Below the pieces are notes generated by a model. It did not search any database and was not told the origin of the DNA. It was given only the letters and a program-made list of their open reading frames with translations. From Helicostylum pulchrum (taxonomy: Eukaryota; Mucoromycota; Mucoromycetes; Mucorales; Mucoraceae), in the NCBI GenBank assembly GCA_025677825.1, contig JAIXMO010000011.1, forward strand, positions 159,001 through 223,000: DNA of 64,000 nucleotides, in the 5' to 3' direction. Every line of letters starts with the position of its first letter. Position 1 is the stretch's first letter. A program made the translations under genes and the position numbers. Below are positions 1-10,561 of the stretch, one piece after another.

Positions 1-297
1 ATGGGATTATTTAACGCCCCTTATTAAGAAATAATTCGTAATTTTTATTTCACAAAAAAAAAAAAGCTATCGAAACACCGCCATCATTTGCTTTTTCTCT
101 TACGCCAATGGTTTATTTGCGGTTATACTTGACCGAACTTTCCGGATAAACAAACTACGAGAAAAAGCGAACTCACATTTTTTTTTGTTGCTTTCGTTCT
201 TTTCTTTCTCTGTATCTACTTTAACCTTTTTTTTTTAAAAAAAAAGGGGGTCCCTGGTTATATTAACGCTACCGTACTTATTTTTTAAAAACACATC
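1..297. other. AT-rich upstream region
   Basis: No coding signal seen. The stretch holds A and T homopolymers and pyrimidine-rich tracts and ends just before the ATG of the regulator gene at 298, so it is presumably its promoter and 5' leader. No TATA or CCAAT box stands out. Confidence 0.5.
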
Positions 298-3268
298 ATG
301 TCTGGAACTTGGAAACCAAACACTTACGAGGGTCAAACTTTAGCAAGTCAAATCGAAAAGACGAATAGAGAAATAGCAATAATGCCAGAGCATCGTTATC
401 AACACATTGCTCCTTATGGAGGTATTCCTAATACGAATCGACCTGAGAACAGGCGCGTGGGAAGGGCCTGGTAAGGGAAAAAAAAAAAAGTCTTGGCAAT
501 ACTGAATTTATTTGACTAAAAAAGGGTTTTTTTTCTTCTTTTTACTTTATTAGTGATGAATGCAGAAGGAAAAAGATTAAATGTGCTATACTTCAAGGAT
601 CCAAATCCTGTAAAAATTGCATTTCGTATCAAAAGGGGTGTACATATAACACCAGGTAGAGTGTGCGGTTTTTTTTCTTTTGTCTTGTAATACTTACTAT
701 TAGCATAGTGTTAAAAAACGAGGACCACCAAGAGGGTAAACAAATGCATAATTTTGTTTATAAAGTTTGAGTTAATTTTATTTATTTTTGACAGGTATAT
801 TGGAACATTAGAAAACAGACTTCAAATAATCGAAGGACTTATCGACGGTATGTCAACTAACAAAAACTCATCACCTACATCCGCCGCCACAACATTATCG
901 AATAAAGATGATCCCAACAACAACGATACGCCTATATACGACCAAGACCGTATACCCCGAAAGAAGCCAAAGTTACTAGCAGAGAATGAAAAAGCAGCAC
1001 CCGAACCCTCTATTAATCCTAGAGCTCTACTTGAAGCTGTTAAAAGCTACACTCTTCCATCTGAAGGACGATTTATTAGCGGCTATAATACATCTCACTT
1101 ATTTACAAGGATGCATATGCAACATAAAGAACTACTCATACGCAGCGGCATTGACATCCAATCCAGCAAAGACGGTGAATATATGCGAGTGAAAAAAATA
1201 ATTTCTGCAGACGATAAGAGACAAGAACAACTTTGTGAGTTAGTTAAACTTGGTGTGATTCGATACACAGAGACAGTTCAAAATATCAATGATTGGATTT
1301 GGACTGTTGCTGGTATTAGAAAAGAATTAAGTGATAGATTAGTTCGAATGTAAACCAAAAAAAAAAAAAAAAAAAAACCAGAAAAGTCAACTAACAACAA
1401 CATATAACAGTTACTTTAGATATATTCACTCTCTTCTTCCTGTTATCAACAAAACCGAGTTTTTAGAAGAATATAGAGGTATTCGACCTTGTTATCCATC
1501 GGGCGCAATACTGAACGCTATTTTCGGTGCCTCAGTACGATACATTGATAACTGTAAAAAGTTTGCCGACTCGGATCGCTTAGATGACGGCAAAACTTGG
1601 GATTTCCATGAAAAACTTTCGGAAATGTTGTTTCAAAACTTGATTATTTTTATTAAAGGAAAATATGTTCCTAGTCTAGCTACAATTCAGGCTATCGTCA
1701 TAGCTCATAATCATTCTGCAAATGTAGAAAGCTGGAGCTCAGGATGGCTTCTTAATTGTGTTGTAAGGAACTCTCGCCTAAAAAAAAAGCTTTCTTTCGC
1801 TAATACATAATTTCTGTTATTATAGGCTGTTCGAATGGTAACAAAAAAAAAAAAAAAAAGTACAATTGCAAAAAAAAATATTCGTGCTAAGCATTTCTTT
1901 AGAGTCAGGATATTGGATTACATCGATCAAGTGAAACTTGGAATATATCTCAAGAAGAAAAAGAAACGCGAAGAACAGTTTGGTGGTCAGTTTATATACT
2001 TGATCGTTGGCTTTCTTCTGGTACAGGACGTCCGTTAACTATATTTGACGAGGTAAGTACCCATGATTTGTATACATACCACCCCTAATCCTAATAAATC
2101 TCTAGGATTGTGATGAACTTTACCCATCTGAAAATGTTAGCCTCGACGAAATTATGGACGTCATGACCGAAAAGTCTCAACACTTGCCTCGATTCCCTTC
2201 ACTTGACAAAAAAGCCGCCGCCAAAGTAACCGATACTTTCATTCCATTAAATCAACCTTTTCTTCACCTCTTAAAACTCTCTGAAATTTTGGGCCAGATT
2301 TTACAGGGATTGTATACACCGCAAGCGAAAAAACACAGTGCAAAACACGGAAGTGATGCAGTGGTTGCCTACCTTGATAACGCCTTGTCTAAATGGCGTG
2401 CCTCTTTACCTCCTTTACTTGAGATTTCTTCTGCAGGAAAACGAAGTTTACTAGAGCAAGACCACGTACCTATACTTTCCATGTCTGGTAAACTTTTTAT
2501 TCCCAATTATTATATACACAACCTACTAAAACTAACAAACCCTCCTACAGGTCTTCTTTGTCTATCCTATTGTACCAGTCTAATTTTGCTACACCGACCT
2601 TTTATCGAGAAACAAGACGACAATCGAAAATCAAAGCTTACTTCTCAAGGAGCACTTACCATCTGTACAAACGCCGCTATCCGTATTGTCGAAGTATCCG
2701 AGAGCATGCACTACCGCGACTTTCTCATGGTTTCCTGGGGATTTGCCCTATACCCTGTTTTCACCGCTACACTTATCCATATCCACAACTCGTCTAACCC
2801 GGACTCGATTGTGTCCGACGTGGCCAAATCCAACCTGATGCGTTCATTAGCGGTTGTAGACAAGTTATGTTTACTTTCACCCATGGCTTCAAAAATGGGC
2901 GTCATCTTGAAAAAAGTGGTTTCACTGAGCCCTGTGTTTGTCGATAATCCCGAGTTCTTACAGGCGTTAGAAATAGACAAAACGCTGCTACATAACCACA
3001 CACCCAGTTTAACAACACTGAGTGAACTGACACGAGATTCTTCGACCGCGTATAAGACGGTAATAGGCGGTGGTAATGACGAACAAAGTACATGGAAATC
3101 CATGGAAAAGGCCACTCTCTTTAAAAACCATTGGTTTATTAATAACGGGCCGTCTCATAAACCGAGATTAGATAATCTTACTTCCATCTCTGATGATGGA
3201 AGCTGGATAGATCAACTATATATACCTTCACAATCCGATGCGAATTATAAAGGTAACAGCTAATAACT

Positions 3269-3319
<51 letters not shown>

Positions 3320-3804
3320 GGAAACACAATATACTAAACTCTTTATATCACTATTCAATAGATGATAACAATGTATCTTCTAATTTACCATTTATACAAC
3401 CTATTAACGCCGATATTTTCTCTATTCGACAGTTTGGACTAAACATGTTGAACGGAGACTTCCCTTCCTTTGTATCTGACCAAACCTTTCAAACTACTAG
3501 CACATCACAACAATCATTTTCACAACAGCAGCAACCAGCGCCGCTGCCACCGCCGCCTCAATCACCGTTTGCATTATTTGACCTCTCTGAGCCTTCGTTC
3601 CCTTACTTTTACGGCGCGCCCGTTTCAAACGATACAAACCAACAAACCGCATCTGTCAACAGTGTGAGCACTGACGATCCTTCTGCCATGTTTCGTAACC
3701 GACCTGATAATCCGTTTTGGAACATGCCCAGTAGTATGGAAGTCGAAGACTGGCATGCTTATTTACTGCCACATCTTGAAAAGCAACAACATAAACCGAT
3801 TTAA
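298..3804 (+). CDS. Zn(II)2Cys6 transcription factor with fungal-specific (MHR) domain
   Basis: A nuclear DNA-binding regulator of the Gal4-type zinc cluster family; target genes are unknown. Proposed exons are 298-470, 554-655, 709-735, 795-1349, 1411-1762, 1826-1837, 1903-2052, 2106-2487, 2551-3252 and 3362-3804, giving 2898 nt and 965 residues in frame. The zinc cluster is assembled across the first intron: ACDECRRKKIKC followed by Cys-X2-Cys and a last Cys, then the KKRGPPRGY linker and a short coiled segment (GTLENRLQIIEGL). The middle region carries fungal-specific domain motifs (VWWSVYILDRWLSSGTGRPL, LILLHRPFI). The C-terminus is Gln/Pro-rich, as in activation domains. The KRGPxxGY linker recalls the Rgt1/xylanolytic-activator group, but orthology is not claimed. 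Oddities are a 12-nt exon and a 47-T run inside the last intron. Confidence 0.88.
3271..3317 (+). repeat. 47-nt uninterrupted poly-T tract in an intron
   Basis: Positions 3271-3317 are all T. The tract lies inside the last intron (3253-3361) of the Zn2Cys6 gene, far enough from the acceptor to be an extended pyrimidine tract. Its length is probably variable between strains and prone to sequencing error. Confidence 0.9.
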
Positions 3805-4143
3805 AATATATAATTTTTTTTTTTTATTTGTAATAATAATTTGTTAAAAGGTATATGATTCTTTTTTTTTTTTTGTTAGTTAAAAAAAAAGGGAGGGAGG
3901 GGGAGGAAACCACTTTCATTGTAATGTTTTACATGCTGTACAGTTTTTGTTTTGTGTAATTAAGTATTTACATGGTATACTTTCTAGTTGTTGTTTTTAC
4001 TAGTTTAGAATTGATTGTTTGTTGGTATCAATTTGATTTGTAACTGTACATTATGTATAGGCTTTGTTTTAGTATATTGATTCTTATTTTTTTTTAGTTG
4101 TAGTATAATTGATTCTTCGTTGTTGTTATCGTTGTTCTATCTT
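3805..4143. other. Convergent 3' spacer
   Basis: The spacer lies between the tail-to-tail regulator and DnaJ genes. It is AT-rich with TTTTTTTTT runs and TGTA-rich 3'-UTR-like sequence; no open frame or RNA gene was seen. Confidence 0.5.
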
Positions 4144-5789
4144 TTAGAAATCATCTTCACTATCAATCAATTCATAGTGTCCGTTTCTTTCGTTACCAGA
4201 ATCATGTGGGTTCACTGGTGTATTTGTACTTTGAATATTGATGTATGCGTCCTCACTATTACTTTCGTCGTCGTCTTCATCATCATCAATCACGATCGCA
4301 TTCTCTTTTGCTTCACGTTCCTTTTCCGTCATAAACAACTCATTAATTACTTTTCTGTCATCTACCGATTCCGGAATATTGACGAAATTCGGGAACACCA
4401 CATTGAAAGTGACATGAATATCACCGCATGCATTATTGACGCTCATAAAGATAGGCATGCCATCACCTGGGATGATAATTTGGGACCCTGGCTTTAATAC
4501 AGTGCCTGGCGTTTGAGAGATATACACAGGCCTTCCATCCAAATGCTTAAACGCGGGTCTGCTGCCGTAGCCCAAGATAGCATCGCGCAAGTCGACATTC
4601 AACTCCAAGTACAAGTTATCGCCTCGTCTCTTGAACGCACCGTCGGCAGATTCAACACCGACCAGCACTTCAATGACTACATCGCCTCGTGTGACGCCGT
4701 CAGGCATAACGTTTCCACGGTGATTGACTTTCAACGTATGGTAATTATGAATTCCTTTGGCTACTGGGATATGGAACCCGCGCTCCTTGCGCTTCTTTCC
4801 TTTACAGTCCTTGCATTTTGAGTATGTTGTAACTTTACCTGTGCCAAAACAAGTTCCACAGGTGTGCGAAAGGACAACTCCCTCTCCTACGCAATAAGCG
4901 CATTTATGAGTTTTTTCAATTCCATTTGCATGTCTAACAAAGATATATATTAGAAAAACCTCCCCTCCGTTTTTTTTTTAAAAAAACTTTACCCTTTACA
5001 AGTATTACAATGAATAGTTTCAAAATATTTTACATGATGTTGTGCTAACCCAGTAAACGATTGGTTTAACGTAATACGAGTAGTTGTTTTAATATCGTAA
5101 TCAGATCCTATTTAAGAAAAAAAAAAAAAAGAAAAAAAAAAGAAAGAAAGGAAAAAATGTGTTAATAAATCCGAGTTCGTTAGTTACTTCACTTACTTTT
5201 TGGTGGTGGAGGCGGTGGTGAAGGTGTTCGTGGCGGTGGTGGTGATCTAGGGAAAAAATGTCCAGTGGGTGCTGCTTTTCGTCGTTTGGTGTAATTTGGA
5301 GCATCATTCGTAGTAAAACTCGACCTGTATCTCGAACTGTAGCATGATCCGTTACTGGATCCTGCCGCTGCTGTACGAGCAACCAATAGCTCAGCATCAT
5401 GTTTTCTTCTTGATTCTACGCCTGATAAAGTATCATACGCGTTTCCAATTTCCTTAAACTACGTACAAACATAAATGAGTGTGTGTGTGATTTATATATA
5501 ATTTTTTATTATTTTACCTTTTCAGCTCCTTGAGTATTTTTATCCGGATGAAATTGCTTGGCCTACGCAGCACAAAGGAAAAAAAAAAAGGTTACTTTTT
5601 TTTAACTCGTGTTTTAAAATATTTACGTGTATTTGTGTTTATACCATTTTAAGATACGCCTTAATGAAATATTATGTTAGTTTTCGCTGTAAAAAAGTAT
5701 TTTTGTAGCTGCAATAATAGTACCTTTCGAATCTCGTCTTGTGAAGCTAATTGACCGATTCCAAGAACCGTGTAAAAGTTTACAGTCAT
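4144..5789 (-). CDS. Class A DnaJ (Hsp40) co-chaperone
   Basis: A J-domain protein that stimulates Hsp70 ATPase and holds unfolded clients. Minus-strand exons are 5724-5789, 5645-5659, 5518-5562, 5197-5458, 4993-5107 and 4144-4933, 1293 nt and 430 residues in frame. Residues 1-65 form the J domain with an intact HPD (AKQFHPDKN). A linker with a Pro-rich stretch (PPPPRTPSPPPPPP) stands where class A proteins usually have a Gly/Phe region. Four zinc-binding CxxC repeats follow (CNTCKG, CAYCVG, CGTCFG, CKDCKG), then the C-terminal substrate domain (GDVVIEVLVG, GDGMPI) and an acidic tail (IDDDEDDDESNSED). There is no signal peptide and no CaaX box, so it is probably a cytosolic/nuclear or mitochondrial member; the start at 5789 opens directly into the J domain. 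The second exon is only 15 nt. Confidence 0.9.
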
Positions 5790-6161
5790 TTTCTTTTTTT
5801 TTGGCGCTTAGTAATGGATAAAGTAAATTAACAACAAAAAAAAAGTCGGTTGATGAGTTTTTTTTTAAAAGAAAAGTGGTTGTTTTATATAGTGTTCTGA
5901 ATAAAAGGTGGTTGTTAAACAGAAGAGGAATGAGTACAAAGAAAGAAGAGAGAGAGAGAGAGAGAGAGGGGAAGCAGTAAGAAAATGACAGAGGGAAAAC
6001 AAAGAGGCGTTTTAATTCTAGGCGTGACTGGCTTACCCAAATGAATCTCTTTTTTTTTTTTTTGGTGCGGTACGGCGAGTGTGAGGGGGGTGGGAGGAAG
6101 GTGTACATACAAAGCGCATAGCCAGGCAAGCCCCTATTTCTGTTCTTTCTCTAAATTTACA
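5790..6161. promoter_or_regulatory. Divergent spacer between DnaJ and eS25
   Basis: A shared upstream region for two head-to-head genes. It contains a (GA)n microsatellite at about 5948-5968 and a poly-T/poly-A background. No TATA element could be assigned with confidence. Confidence 0.45.
5948..5968 (+). repeat. (AG)n microsatellite
   Basis: About ten AG dinucleotide units in the divergent promoter. On the opposite strand it reads as a CT-rich pyrimidine tract, common upstream of ribosomal protein genes. Confidence 0.85.
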
Positions 6162-6761
6162 ATGGTTAGTATTCATCATACAATATAGAGAACATGAGAA
6201 TATAAGATTGGATTCATCAAAATGGTTGAAGAAGAAGAATGGATTGATCAATAGATGTGTTAGATTCGACTACGTATAAAAAAACATCCATCCAAAAAAT
6301 ATCGATTTTATTTACAACATATAAGGATCCTGTCGTTTATTTTGCTTTAACCATTTCGAAGAGCTCAATTCTTATTCATGTCTATTTAAAAAAAAATAAA
6401 AAAGAAAAAAGAAATCATTATTGACACTATAAAAAAATAGGCTAAGAAGGACGTTGTCGGTAAGCCCAGTTCCTCCTCTGGAGGTAAGAAGGCCAAGAAG
6501 AAGTGGTCTGCCAAGAAGGTCAAGGATAAGTCTAACAACATTGTTATCCTCGATAAGCCCACCTACGATCGTTTGTTCAAGGAAGTCCCCACCTACAAGC
6601 TCATCTCTCAATCTGTTTTGGTTGATCGTCTCAAGTTGAACGGTTCTTTGGCCCGTATTGCCATCCGTGAACTCGAAGCTCAAGGTTTGATCAAGGCCAT
6701 CTCTCGCCATCACGCTCAAGTTATCTACACTAGAGCCACTGGTGATGAAAAGAAGGAGTAA
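6162..6761 (+). CDS. RPS25: 40S ribosomal protein eS25
   Basis: A small cytosolic ribosomal subunit protein on the 40S head, needed for some IRES and tRNA-site functions. The body exon is 6441-6761 and reads [17 protein letters not shown], then [20 protein letters not shown] and [17 protein letters not shown], which is the full eS25 winged-helix core. The start is inferred: the exon opens at an acceptor (AAAAATAG) in phase 0 and the best upstream partner is ATG at 6162-6164 directly followed by a GTTAGT donor, making a 276-nt first intron after codon 1. The total is 324 nt and 107 residues, the normal family length. Codons are GC-richer and biased compared with neighbours, as expected for a highly expressed gene. 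Confidence 0.93.
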
Positions 6762-7290
6762 TTTTTTTTTTTTTACCTTTTTTCTATAAATATTAAACTC
6801 GATTTTATTTAAAAATACATTATACTGTGCTTTTTCTTTGTGGTAATACTTTTTAAAGGGGGATAATAGTTAAAGGGAATATTTAAGGGTATCAAAAAAA
6901 AAAGTAGGGGTCTAACTATGTTTTTCATACAAAAAAAGAACTGCAAAAAGTTTTTTTTTCATGTATTTTTTCGTTTTTTTTTTGCAAGTATAAAAAATTG
7001 TGCGTACAGTTGGTTAAGCGTCAATTAGTTTAAAAAGGACCAAATGATAACTAAGGCCAATGCACCGGCTAACATACAAAGATGTCAAGCACGTTGGTTT
7101 GATCATGGGGATGAGTAGCGCGGTATGGCCCATTGGTGAAGATTCGCTTATACCACGACTCTGCTCACGCCCGTCTTTAAAAGAAAAACAAAAACCTTTT
7201 TTTCACTTTTTTGCTTGCCTTTTTATATTCGCAAAAAATCGGATATTTAATAAAAAAAATAGTAAAAGTAGTCCCTTCCTTTATTCACTT
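6762..7290. other. Spacer between eS25 and moaC
   Basis: AT-rich 3' sequence of two convergent genes with A/T homopolymers. The only compositionally distinct part is the GC-richer block at about 7050-7180, listed separately as a possible noncoding RNA. Confidence 0.45.
7050..7182. ncRNA. Possible structured noncoding RNA (unidentified)
   Basis: A block of about 130 nt is clearly GC-richer than the AT-rich spacer around it, yet no frame resembles a known protein. It can form a stem between GGCCAATG (7055-7062) and CGTTGGTT (7092-7099) and another between GGTATGG (7122-7128) and TTATACC (7148-7154), both with G-U pairs. It is followed by A- and T-rich sequence. I compared it by eye with U1-U6, U3, 5S, SRP and tRNA consensus elements and found no match. 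Either strand is possible. Confidence 0.25.
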
Positions 7291-7830
7291 TTATAAATCT
7301 GATTTCCATGGTCCACTTTTACCACCAGTTTTTGATACAACCCGAATATCTTGAATCACCATTTCTTTTGTAGCTGCTTTACACATGTCATACACAGTTA
7401 ATAAAGCTACACTTGTAGCTGTCAACGCCTCCATCTCCACACCTGTTTTTCCAGACGTCTGAACGACTGATTCACATTCCACGCTCCGCTTCGCATCGTC
7501 TAACCAAAGTCGGACGTCAATGAGACCAAGCAGCAACGGATGACACAACGGAATTAAATTCGAGGTAGCTTTGGCAGCTTGAATGCCTGCAATTTGCGCT
7601 ACCGTTAATACGTTTCCTTTCATTGAATGTACCTGATTATCCTTTAATAACTTGTAAGCCTGATCTGGAAGTACAATTCTACCAATTGCTTTAGCTTCTC
7701 GTTTCGTGGGTGTCTTGTCCGTAACAGAAACCATGCGTGCTTCACCTGTATCAGGGTCCGTATGCGTTAATCTTGGTTCCTCAGCGTCTGCTTTGGTAGA
7801 GTAGTAGGACCTTTGGTGTGCCCATTGCAT
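7291..7830 (-). CDS. moaC: Cyclic pyranopterin monophosphate synthase accessory protein, MoaC (MOCS1B-like)
   Basis: Converts the MoaA product (3',8-cyclo-GTP) to cyclic pyranopterin monophosphate in molybdenum cofactor synthesis. Conserved family blocks are visible: GNVLTVAQIAGIQAAK, TSNLIPLCHPL, SGKTGVEMEALTA, YDMCKA and a C-terminal KTGGKSG. From ATG at 7830 the protein has 179 residues. The frame stays open upstream to an acceptor (CGTTAG) near 7892 with Arg/Ser/Tyr-rich codons, so a further 5' exon, perhaps starting at ATG 8009-8011, may add a mitochondrial presequence (…QRYSSRTIPTYLL…). It lies directly downstream of moaA on the same strand. In filamentous ascomycetes the two are one fusion (cnxABC); here moaA has its own stop. 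Confidence 0.9.
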   Translation of the reverse strand: MQWAHQRSYYSTKADAEEPRLTHTDPDTGEARMVSVTDKTPTKREAKAIGRIVLPDQAYKLLKDNQVHSMKGNVLTVAQIAGIQAAKATSNLIPLCHPLLLGLIDVRLWLDDAKRSVECESVVQTSGKTGVEMEALTATSVALLTVYDMCKAATKEMVIQDIRVVSKTGGKSGPWKSDL

Positions 7831-8098
7831 GGCCGGTGCAGACAGCAAGTAAGTGGGGATAGTTCGACTTGAGTACCTTTGCTTTACAACTAACGAAAAA
7901 AAAAACAATACAAAACAGAAAAAAGAAAAAGAATTGCGTCAATAAAAAAATATATTCTGCAAATTTATACCATTACAACAGAATACAACTTTTTTTTTGT
8001 TTGTTTTGCATAAAAAAAAAGAGATAAACGAACGATAAAAAGGAAGGGGAGAGGGGTATGTAAAAAAAAAAGAAAAAGGTTCAATTGTAATGATATTT

Positions 8099-9495
8099 TT
8101 AGCCTCCAATAAGAATCATGGGTCTATTCTTTCTTGAAGCCAATTCAAACATACCAGCATGTTGCTTCTTCTTCTTCTTTACTGCAGAACTAATAACCTC
8201 CACAAGTTCTTCGTCCGTCTTTCCTTGACGAATCAAGTCACGTAACGATACTTCAGTATTTCCAAACAAACATACTTTAATATTACCGTCTGCAGTGATA
8301 CGTAACCGGTTACACGTCCCACAAAAGTGGTCTGTCATTGACGTGATAAAACCTAATTTACCTTTATATCCAGGTACTTGAAAATGCTAACAAAAAAAAA
8401 AAAAAAAAAAAAAGAGAGTTTAATACATTTGAACAAACTTTTTTAACTTTTATATATATATTACCTTTGTTGTATCATTGGCACCATCAGTTAACTTGTC
8501 AAGTTTACCGTACATGGATTCAATGCGATCAATGAGTTCCTTAAAAGGCACCAACTTGTTTTGATTCCACTTGTTACCATCAAACGGCATATACTCAATG
8601 AACCGAACATTGACGGGCCGATCTTTGGTATACGCCGCAAAGTTCATGACCTCTTGATCATTGATACCACGCATTACCACCGTATTAATCTTCACATGCG
8701 GCATGCCTAGCTTCACCGCTTCATCAATGGCACCCACGACCTTGTCAAACCCTCTTCTTCTTGTCATGATTTCAAACAGATGAGGGTCCAAGGTATCCAG
8801 ACTGACATTCAGCGTGTCCAACCCTGCGTCTACAAGAGCAGGTAGCTTTCGCTTTAATGCGATACCGTTGGAAGTGATGGCTAGACTCTTTAACCCGTGT
8901 TGCTTCAGCGCGCCTAAACCTTGCACGAGCTCAATAATATCAGGTCGAACTGTAGGCTCGCCACCTGTCAATCGGATCTTGGTAACACCTTGACTGACAA
9001 ACAGTTTTGCTAAATGAAGAATCTCTTCCTTCTTTAAAAGGTTGTCAGAAGGTGAAAGTGGGACGCCTTCTTCTGGCATGCAGTAAGTACCTATGTTTTG
9101 TTTGTGTTATCATATGAGAAAAAGGGGAGGGTTTTTTTTTTAAGGTTTTTTTTTTTAGACGTTACATCGAAGATTACAACGCTCGGTAATGGAAATGCGA
9201 AGGTAGTCGTGATGTCGTTGGTAAGTATCTGTTAAAACGTTAGATCGGGTACGAGTAGGTTCAGTACTCGTGTTGGCGTAAACGGTCTAAAATAAAGAAC
9301 AATGAGTTGCGATGACTAATGTGCGGTAAAATATGTATAAAAAACCTACTTTAGGGACTATCGCAGCCTGACATAAATTATGGCTCGTGTTAATAAGTCT
9401 ATACAGAATATTACAACAATTGAAAAAAAAAAACTCACTTGAGTACTGTATAGATAACCCTTATTTAATAGCAACGAAACTCTTCTTGACAACAT
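8099..9495 (-). CDS. moaA: GTP 3',8-cyclase MoaA (MOCS1A-like), radical SAM enzyme
   Basis: Catalyses the first step of molybdenum cofactor synthesis with two 4Fe-4S clusters. Minus-strand exons 9439-9495, 9350-9367, 9166-9286, 8465-9090 and 8099-8386 sum to 1110 nt, 369 residues. The N-terminus [19 protein letters not shown] is a classic mitochondrial presequence. The radical SAM motif CNLRCTYC is completed across the GTAACG intron; LTGGEPTVR and the C-terminal cluster ligands FCGTCNRLR…VCLFG follow. The protein ends in Gly-Gly, the tail known to be required in human MOCS1A. The second exon has only 18 nt. No donor was seen before the stop that would splice it into moaC, so the two parts look like separate or bicistronic units. 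Confidence 0.93.
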
Positions 9496-10042
9496 GTTTA
9501 CGAAGGGAGAAACAAAAACAACAACAACAAAAAAAGTCTCACACTAAAACTTTATTTTCAAAAAGAGATGAAACTTTATGGTACACAAAAAAAAAGGTTG
9601 TTTTTACGCAACCTGTCAAATCTGTTTAAATCAACAAGTAAAAAAAAAAAGCAGTACTGTCAAGATTAAATCAAGTTTTACATAGATATGAGGAAGATGC
9701 TCCCTTGCGCGCTAGTAAAAAAAAACCAGGGAATGCAGTAGTATTTTAGTATTGCTAGTTGTCAACACTAGCTTCTTTGCTCTCCCCTCCCCTTTTTCAA
9801 GATCCTTGATATAAAGGAGTTTTTTGGTGTTAAACTCGTTTTATGGATAAGAACTCCTAGAAAATCTCTCCTACAGCAGAATTTTTATTTTAGAATTTTT
9901 AGATACTTGTTGATATATAGTTTATTCAGGTATTAAAAAAAGGTTTTTTTCTTTTAGTTCTTGTGTGTATAAGGGGATGGAAAGAAAGAGGGCAAGAATA
10001 GATATTATAATTATAAAAAAAAAGGAAGAAAAAAAAAAGAGA
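9496..10042. other. Spacer upstream of moaA and downstream of the LIM gene
   Basis: AT-rich sequence with many A runs. Includes the moaA promoter on its left side and the 3' end of the LIM gene on its right. No open frame with conserved features and no RNA gene was seen. Confidence 0.45.
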
Positions 10043-10405
10043 TTAAAGACGGCCCATATGTTCAGGTTGACCCTTCACTAGAAAAGAGAAAAAGAAAAAA
10101 GTTAAAAAACAATACAAAAAAAAAAAAAAAAGGTTTTATTCTTTACTTGGTACTACAATAGCTTGAAGCTTTGGAACATGTTTAGGACAAAAGAGTTCGT
10201 TATCATGAAAATGAAAATTAGCAAGTGTTAAACGACAACCTTCTTCTTTGCACTATAAACAATTTAAGGTTTATATAAAATGTATGATGGGAATGCTTTT
10301 ATATATATTTTTTACCTTGAAGCAATTTTTATGATATACACGACCGTTGGCTTCAATCTTTTCGATAACATATACTCTTCTTGTGCAACTTGGGCAATGA
10401 TCCAT
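10043..10405 (-). CDS. Small single LIM-domain protein
   Basis: A 76-residue protein made almost only of one zinc-binding LIM domain, probably a protein-interaction adaptor; partners unknown. Minus-strand exons are 10316-10405, 10147-10252 and 10043-10077, 231 nt in frame. Ligands are C4, C7, H25 and C28 for the first zinc, then C31, C36, C52 and H55 for the second, reading CPSC…HKNCFKC…C…CPKH. The C31-C36 spacing (four residues between) is wider than the usual two. The tail is VPMKGQPEHMGRL. It is too short for an open-reading-frame search to catch and was assembled by hand from splice sites. Similar single-LIM proteins occur in animals and fungi, but I cannot assign an orthologue. Confidence 0.78.
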
Positions 10406-10517
10406 AATAAAAAATAAAGTTGAAGAAAGATTAATGATAAAGAGAGAGAGAAAGAAAGAAAGAAAAAGAAAAGGAAAAGGAAAAGGAAAAGAAAAATACA
10501 GTCTATTTTATTTTAGA

Positions 10518-10520
<3 letters not shown>

Positions 10521-10554
<34 letters not shown>
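10521..10554 (+). repeat. (CA)17 microsatellite
   Basis: Uninterrupted CA dinucleotide run in the divergent spacer upstream of the LIM gene; likely length-polymorphic. Confidence 0.95.

Positions 10555-10561
<7 letters not shown>

Noticed and set aside
5677..6129. 150-codon minus-strand frame over the DnaJ/eS25 spacer
   Set aside because: Low-complexity Phe/Ser/Leu text from poly-T and CT repeats; covers the DnaJ first exon in another frame.
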